64,000 nucleotides of DNA from the NCBI RefSeq assembly GCF_000364605.1, contig NZ_KB822579.1, positions 124,001 through 188,000 on the forward strand, in the 5' to 3' direction. The position numbers and the translations under genes were made by a program. Origin of the DNA: Nocardioides sp. Iso805N. GTDB lineage: Bacteria; Actinomycetota; Actinomycetes; Propionibacteriales; Nocardioidaceae. The notes under the pieces are model-generated. The model made no database searches and had not been told where the DNA came from. It was given only the letters and a program-made list of their open reading frames with translations. Shown piece by piece: positions 61,501-64,000 of this stretch; position 1 is the stretch's first letter; each line of letters begins with the position of its first letter.

Positions 61501-63035
61501 CCGCTGGTCACAGCGAGTCGCTGCGCTCCGGGCCGCCCGGTGAGCGTGCCCGCGACGCGGTCCCACACGATCCGCGGACGCAGCTCTGCGAACTCATCCG
61601 ACGGGTAGCGACCTGCGAGCAGGTCCAGGGTGGCGTCGTAGGCGCTGCGAGGCAGGCCGGTGAACGGCGCGGCCCGTCGAACCAGGTCGAAGAGCTCGTC
61701 GACGTGCCAAGCATCCAGGGCCGTTGCGGCGACGACCTGCTGGGCGAGCACGTCCAGCGGATTCGCAGGCACACCGAGGGCCTCGATCTGGCCAGAACGC
61801 ATGCGCTCCACGGCGACCGCCGTCTGAGCGAGGTCGCCGCGGTGCTTGGGGAAGAGCACGCCGCGAGACACCTCGCCGACCTGGTGGCCGGCGCGACCGA
61901 CGCGCTGGAGTGCGCTGGCGACACTGGGCGGCGACTCGATCTGGACGACCAGGTCGACGGCGCCCATGTCGATGCCGAGCTCGAGGCTGCTGGTGGCCAC
62001 CACCGCCGGCAGCCGTCCGCGCTTGAGGTCGTCCTCGATCAGAGCACGCTGCTCCTTCGAGACAGAGCCGTGGTGCGCCTTGGCGACGACCGTCGTCTCG
62101 CCGAGCCTGTCGGTCGCGATCTCGTTGAGTCGACCGGTCAGCCGCTCCGCGAGCCGGCGGGAGTTGGCGAAGACGATCGTGGAGCGATGCTCGGCGATCA
62201 GGTCGGCGACGCGCTCCTCGACGTGGGGCCAGATCGAGGATGAGCGCTGTGGGTCGGCATCGGGGCTGTCGTCGTACTCCTCCGGGGCGGTCATGTCCTC
62301 CACCGGCACCACGACGCGCAGGTCCCACTCCTTGGCGGATGGCGGCGCCACGATCTCGACCGGCGCCGATCCACCGAGGAAGCGGGCGACCTCCTCCAGC
62401 GGACGGACGGTCGCTGAGAGTCCGATCCGCTGGGCGGGGGTCTCGAGCAGGGCGTCGAGACGCTCCAGGCTCAGCGCGAGGTGAGCACCACGCTTGGTGC
62501 CTGCGACGGCGTGCACCTCGTCGATGATCACCGTCTCGACGCTGCGCAGCATCTCGCGCGCCTGGCTGGTGAGCATCAGGAAGAGCGACTCGGGGGTGGT
62601 GATCAGGATGTCTGGTGGCGTGGTGACGAGACGGCGACGGTCCGCGGCCGGGGTGTCGCCGGAGCGGACACCGACTCGGAGCTCGGGCACCTCGATGTCA
62701 AGCCGGGCAGCCGTGTGACCGATGCCGGTCAGCGGTGCGCGCAGGTTGCGCTCCACGTCGACCGCCAGCGCCTTGAGCGGCGAGATGTAGAGAACTCGAC
62801 ACCGGTCGGCCTTGGCTGGCATCGGGCAGCTGAGGAGGCGGTCGAGCGACCACAGGAACGCGCTCAGGGTCTTGCCCGAGCCGGTCGGGGCGACCACGAG
62901 GGCATGCCTTCGTGCGCGGATCGCCTGCCAGGCACCGGCCTGTGCGGGTGTCGGCGCCGCGAAGGCAGCCGTGAACCACTCCCGCGTGGGCGCACTGAAG
63001 CCGCTCAGGGGATCAGTAGCAACCGGCTCCGCCAT
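58530..63035 (-). CDS. lhr: Lhr-type ATP-dependent helicase
   Basis: Large superfamily-2 helicase of 1501 residues, matching actinobacterial Lhr. Motifs: Walker A LVVAPTGSGKTLSAFLWSLD near residue 50, motif Ia YISPLKALAVDVERNL, DEVH box TVIIDEVHAVAGTKRGAHLA, SAT in GLSATVRPLEEV, motif IV region TIVFANSRRLAERLTGRLNE, and motif VI ALQRVGRAGHQVGEVSRGV. A long C-terminal part holds the winged-helix and DUF1998-like Lhr extension. ATG at 63035 gives family-typical N-terminus MAEPVATDPLSGFSAPTREW; the 39 upstream in-frame codons are Arg-rich noise. Role: 3'-5' translocation on single-stranded DNA in damage repair. Confidence 0.95.
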   Translation of the reverse strand: MAEPVATDPLSGFSAPTREWFTAAFAAPTPAQAGAWQAIRARRHALVVAPTGSGKTLSAFLWSLDRLLSCPMPAKADRCRVLYISPLKALAVDVERNLRAPLTGIGHTAARLDIEVPELRVGVRSGDTPAADRRRLVTTPPDILITTPESLFLMLTSQAREMLRSVETVIIDEVHAVAGTKRGAHLALSLERLDALLETPAQRIGLSATVRPLEEVARFLGGSAPVEIVAPPSAKEWDLRVVVPVEDMTAPEEYDDSPDADPQRSSSIWPHVEERVADLIAEHRSTIVFANSRRLAERLTGRLNEIATDRLGETTVVAKAHHGSVSKEQRALIEDDLKRGRLPAVVATSSLELGIDMGAVDLVVQIESPPSVASALQRVGRAGHQVGEVSRGVLFPKHRGDLAQTAVAVERMRSGQIEALGVPANPLDVLAQQVVAATALDAWHVDELFDLVRRAAPFTGLPRSAYDATLDLLAGRYPSDEFAELRPRIVWDRVAGTLTGRPGAQRLAVTSGGTIPDRGLFGVYLVGGESTAGGKRVGELDEEMVYESRVGDIFALGATSWRIEDITHDRVLVSPAPGIPGRLPFWKGDTLGRPAELGAAIGGFTRELAALPAAKATDRVMANGLDEWAAGNLVGYLHEQLESTRVLPSDTSIVVERFRDELGDWRLVVHSPYGTPVHAPWALAINARLRERYGVDGQAVASDDGIVVRIPDTESEPPGGDVVVFGADEIEDLVTTEVGGSALFASRFRECAARALLLPRRDPGRRSPLWQQRQRAASLLEVAAQYPSFPIVLEAVRECLRDVYDLPALVGLLGRIERREVQVVDVATPQPSPYARSLLFGYVAQFMYEGDSPIAERRAAALSLDQGLLAELLGRAELRELLDPDVLAEVETELQRTAPDRRARDAEGVADLVRLIGPLRTDEVLERSTPDAPVADWLETLRDQRRLVEVRMAGEPRWAVVEDVGRLRDGLGVPVPPGTPATFAEPVEDPVGDLVSRFARTHGPFTAEQVADRLGVGVAVVRHTLQRLAARGRVLDGEFRPGGSGTEWCDADVLRTLRRRSLARLRHEIEPVEPTTLARFLPAWQRVPTGSSGRARGLRGVDGVLSVVEQLAGAPVPASALEPLVLASRVRDYEPSYLDELTASGEVLWAGHGALPGSDGWVSLHLADNADLTLPEPQPFDHSELAERLLEALSPGGAWFFRQLSDAVGAQDDAALSAALWALVWAGRVGNDTVAPLRALTRTGTPSHRSRRPPPRTRLAGSRARMPVRTGPPETSGRWTLLPEIDTDPTRRAHAAAERLLDRHGVVTRGAVTAERVPGGFAAVYKVLSAFEESGRCRRGYFVEGLGAAQFGTAGAVDRMRTFGTVADDTKPEAVCLAATDPANPYGAALGWPPAGDGEGHKPGRKAGAVVLLVDGALTLYVERGGRTLLSWTEDEASLTAAVAELASAVRRGALGRLTVEKADGAPLLGSGSTPLRQALQSAGFVASPKGLRLGAERPGR

Positions 63036-63069
63036 GTCTCCATCCAACCAGCAGCCTGGCGCCGCCGGC

Positions 63070-64000
63070 TCAGCCGAGCCCCGGCGGCGAGGCAGGAGGA
63101 AGCGGCGCGGCCGGAGCGCGGTTGCGCAGCCACGCCCAGATCGCGCCGGCAAGACCGACGGCCAGCGGCACCGCCACCGCCCATCCGGTGGCGATCACCA
63201 ACCCGACCGAAGCGAGTGTTGAGACCGAGGCTGCCCACCAGCCCCAGGAGCCGCGCGGCAGCAGCCTGACCGCGGCCGCTGTCGCGATCAGGTAGGCGAC
63301 GGCGAAGGCTCCTGTCGTCGCCAGCAGCGTCTTCTCCGTGCTCGCGCCGGACACGGCCATGACGGCGAGGGTGCCGAGGCCAAGGACGGCCACGACGAGC
63401 AAGGAGCGACGCGGCTCACCGGTCTGGTGGAGCCAGCTCGGCAGCGAGCGCTCGCGGCCCAGCTCGGCAGCGAGCGCTCGCGGCCCAGCGCGGCACCGAG
63501 GCGGGCGGCCCCGGCGAAGTAGGAGTTCATCGTGCCGACGGTCAATAGCAGGGCGACCACCGTCATGATCGGGCGGGCGACCTCGCCCACGCCTGTGACG
63601 AGCAGTGCTGACAGCGGCGCCTGGCCCGGATGGTCGCCGAGCACAGCCGTGGTGGCGAACGCGACGCCGAGGTAGAGCACCGCGACGATGGCGAGCGTGG
63701 CAGCCGCGGCCCGGGGGATGTCGCGGGTCGGATGCTCGTACTCACCCGTGACCGAGGCCATGATCTCCCAACCGGCGAACGCCCAGACCAGCGCGCCCAC
63801 GGCCGCGAGAACCCCGTGGAAGCCGTGCGGGTCGAAGGGGTGCAGGTTGGCGCTCCGGGCGTGGGGGAGCGCTATCAGCACCGTCACGGCGAGCACCGCC
63901 GCGAGGATGACGGCGATCGCCAGCTGCACGCGGGCCGAGAGTCTGATGCCGAACCAGTTCAGCGTGGTGACGATCGCGATGATCGCCGCTGCCACCAGCA
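63070..64000 (-). pseudogene. APC amino-acid permease frameshifted by a 26-bp duplication, 5' end beyond window
   Basis: From the right edge the frame encodes a normal APC permease segment (WFGIRLSARVQLAIAVILAA, FAGWEIMASVTGEYEHPTRD, FAGAARLGAALGRERSLPSW). It then shifts into noise (AASARCRAGSTRPVSR...). The rest of the protein continues in another frame: after LPSW comes LHQTGEPRRSLLVVAVLGLG and further helices to the stop at 63070. A 26-bp tandem duplication at 63435-63486 causes the shift exactly; removing one copy restores an uninterrupted permease. The gene is therefore inactivated, reversibly off, or hit by a sequencing error. It lies 34 bp upstream of lhr on the same strand. Confidence 0.88.
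63435..63486. repeat. Perfect 26-bp tandem duplication
   Basis: Copies at 63435-63460 and 63461-63486 begin AGCTCGGCAGCGAGCGCTCG and end CGGCCC, with no mismatch. Each contains the palindrome GCGAGCGCTCGC. The length is not a multiple of three, so the permease reading frame is broken. Confidence 0.95.

Noticed and set aside
1..64000. CRISPR array, rRNA or complete insertion sequence
   Set aside because: No regularly spaced repeat set, no rRNA sequence and no transposase frame or terminal inverted repeat pair was seen.

Overview
The window is very GC-rich and almost fully coding. It comes from an actinobacterium, most likely a Nocardioidaceae-type organism. Supporting signs are an F420-type LLM oxidoreductase, a mycothiol-isomerase-fold protein, a DUF4191 protein, ClgR, a large Lhr helicase, a GlnR-type box upstream of glnA, SigB/SigF-type promoters and many genes that look leaderless. 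The assignment rests on gene content and gene order, not on a search.

Layout. (1) 1-10245, minus strand: one tightly coupled catabolic operon. It runs from a LacI regulator (with tandem operators just upstream) through two CUT1 sugar permeases, a lipoprotein binding protein, two ADP-ribosylglycohydrolase homologues, a ribokinase-like kinase and a TIM-barrel/FGE-like fusion, to an esterase cut by the window edge. (2) 10.4-17.1 kb: accessory region with UspA, a small hydrolase, a zinc alcohol dehydrogenase with an unknown partner, a DUF1345 protein and a membrane protein. It also holds divergent stress-sigma promoters with a candidate small RNA, long hairpins, and decayed ends of an FAH-family gene and an Ltp-type lipoprotein gene. 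(3) 17.2-28.9 kb: the conserved glnA - RDD - DUF4191 - lipA - lipB - sucB - pepA - gcvT block (glutamine synthesis, lipoate synthesis and attachment, 2-oxoacid dehydrogenase E2, aminopeptidase, glycine cleavage), with a lipoprotein and a Tat-exported esterase inserted. (4) 28.9-37.4 kb: amino-acid and purine permeases, PhzF-like protein, thyA-dfr-cation exchanger operon, MarR and a mycothiol-fold protein on divergent leaderless promoters, and an LLM oxidoreductase. (5) 37.4-57.7 kb: the conserved dapA - rnj - ftsK - RodZ-like - rimO - pgsA - pncC - clgR block, split by a 2656-residue secreted nuclease/5'-nucleotidase with a PHO-box-like promoter and by a GH15 hydrolase. (6) 57.75-64 kb: Fpg/Nei glycosylase, Lhr helicase, and an APC permease frameshifted by a 26-bp tandem duplication.

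The best candidate for an undescribed system is the 1-10 kb operon. Its gene set suggests uptake of a glycosylated or ribosylated compound, de-esterification, glycosidic cleavage by unusual enzymes, and phosphorylation of the released sugar. The substrate cannot be read from sequence. Other notable items are the divergent stress promoters with a short terminated RNA, a 29-codon leaderless ORF coupled to pgsA and built on a long inverted repeat, and the apparently phosphate-controlled giant nuclease.
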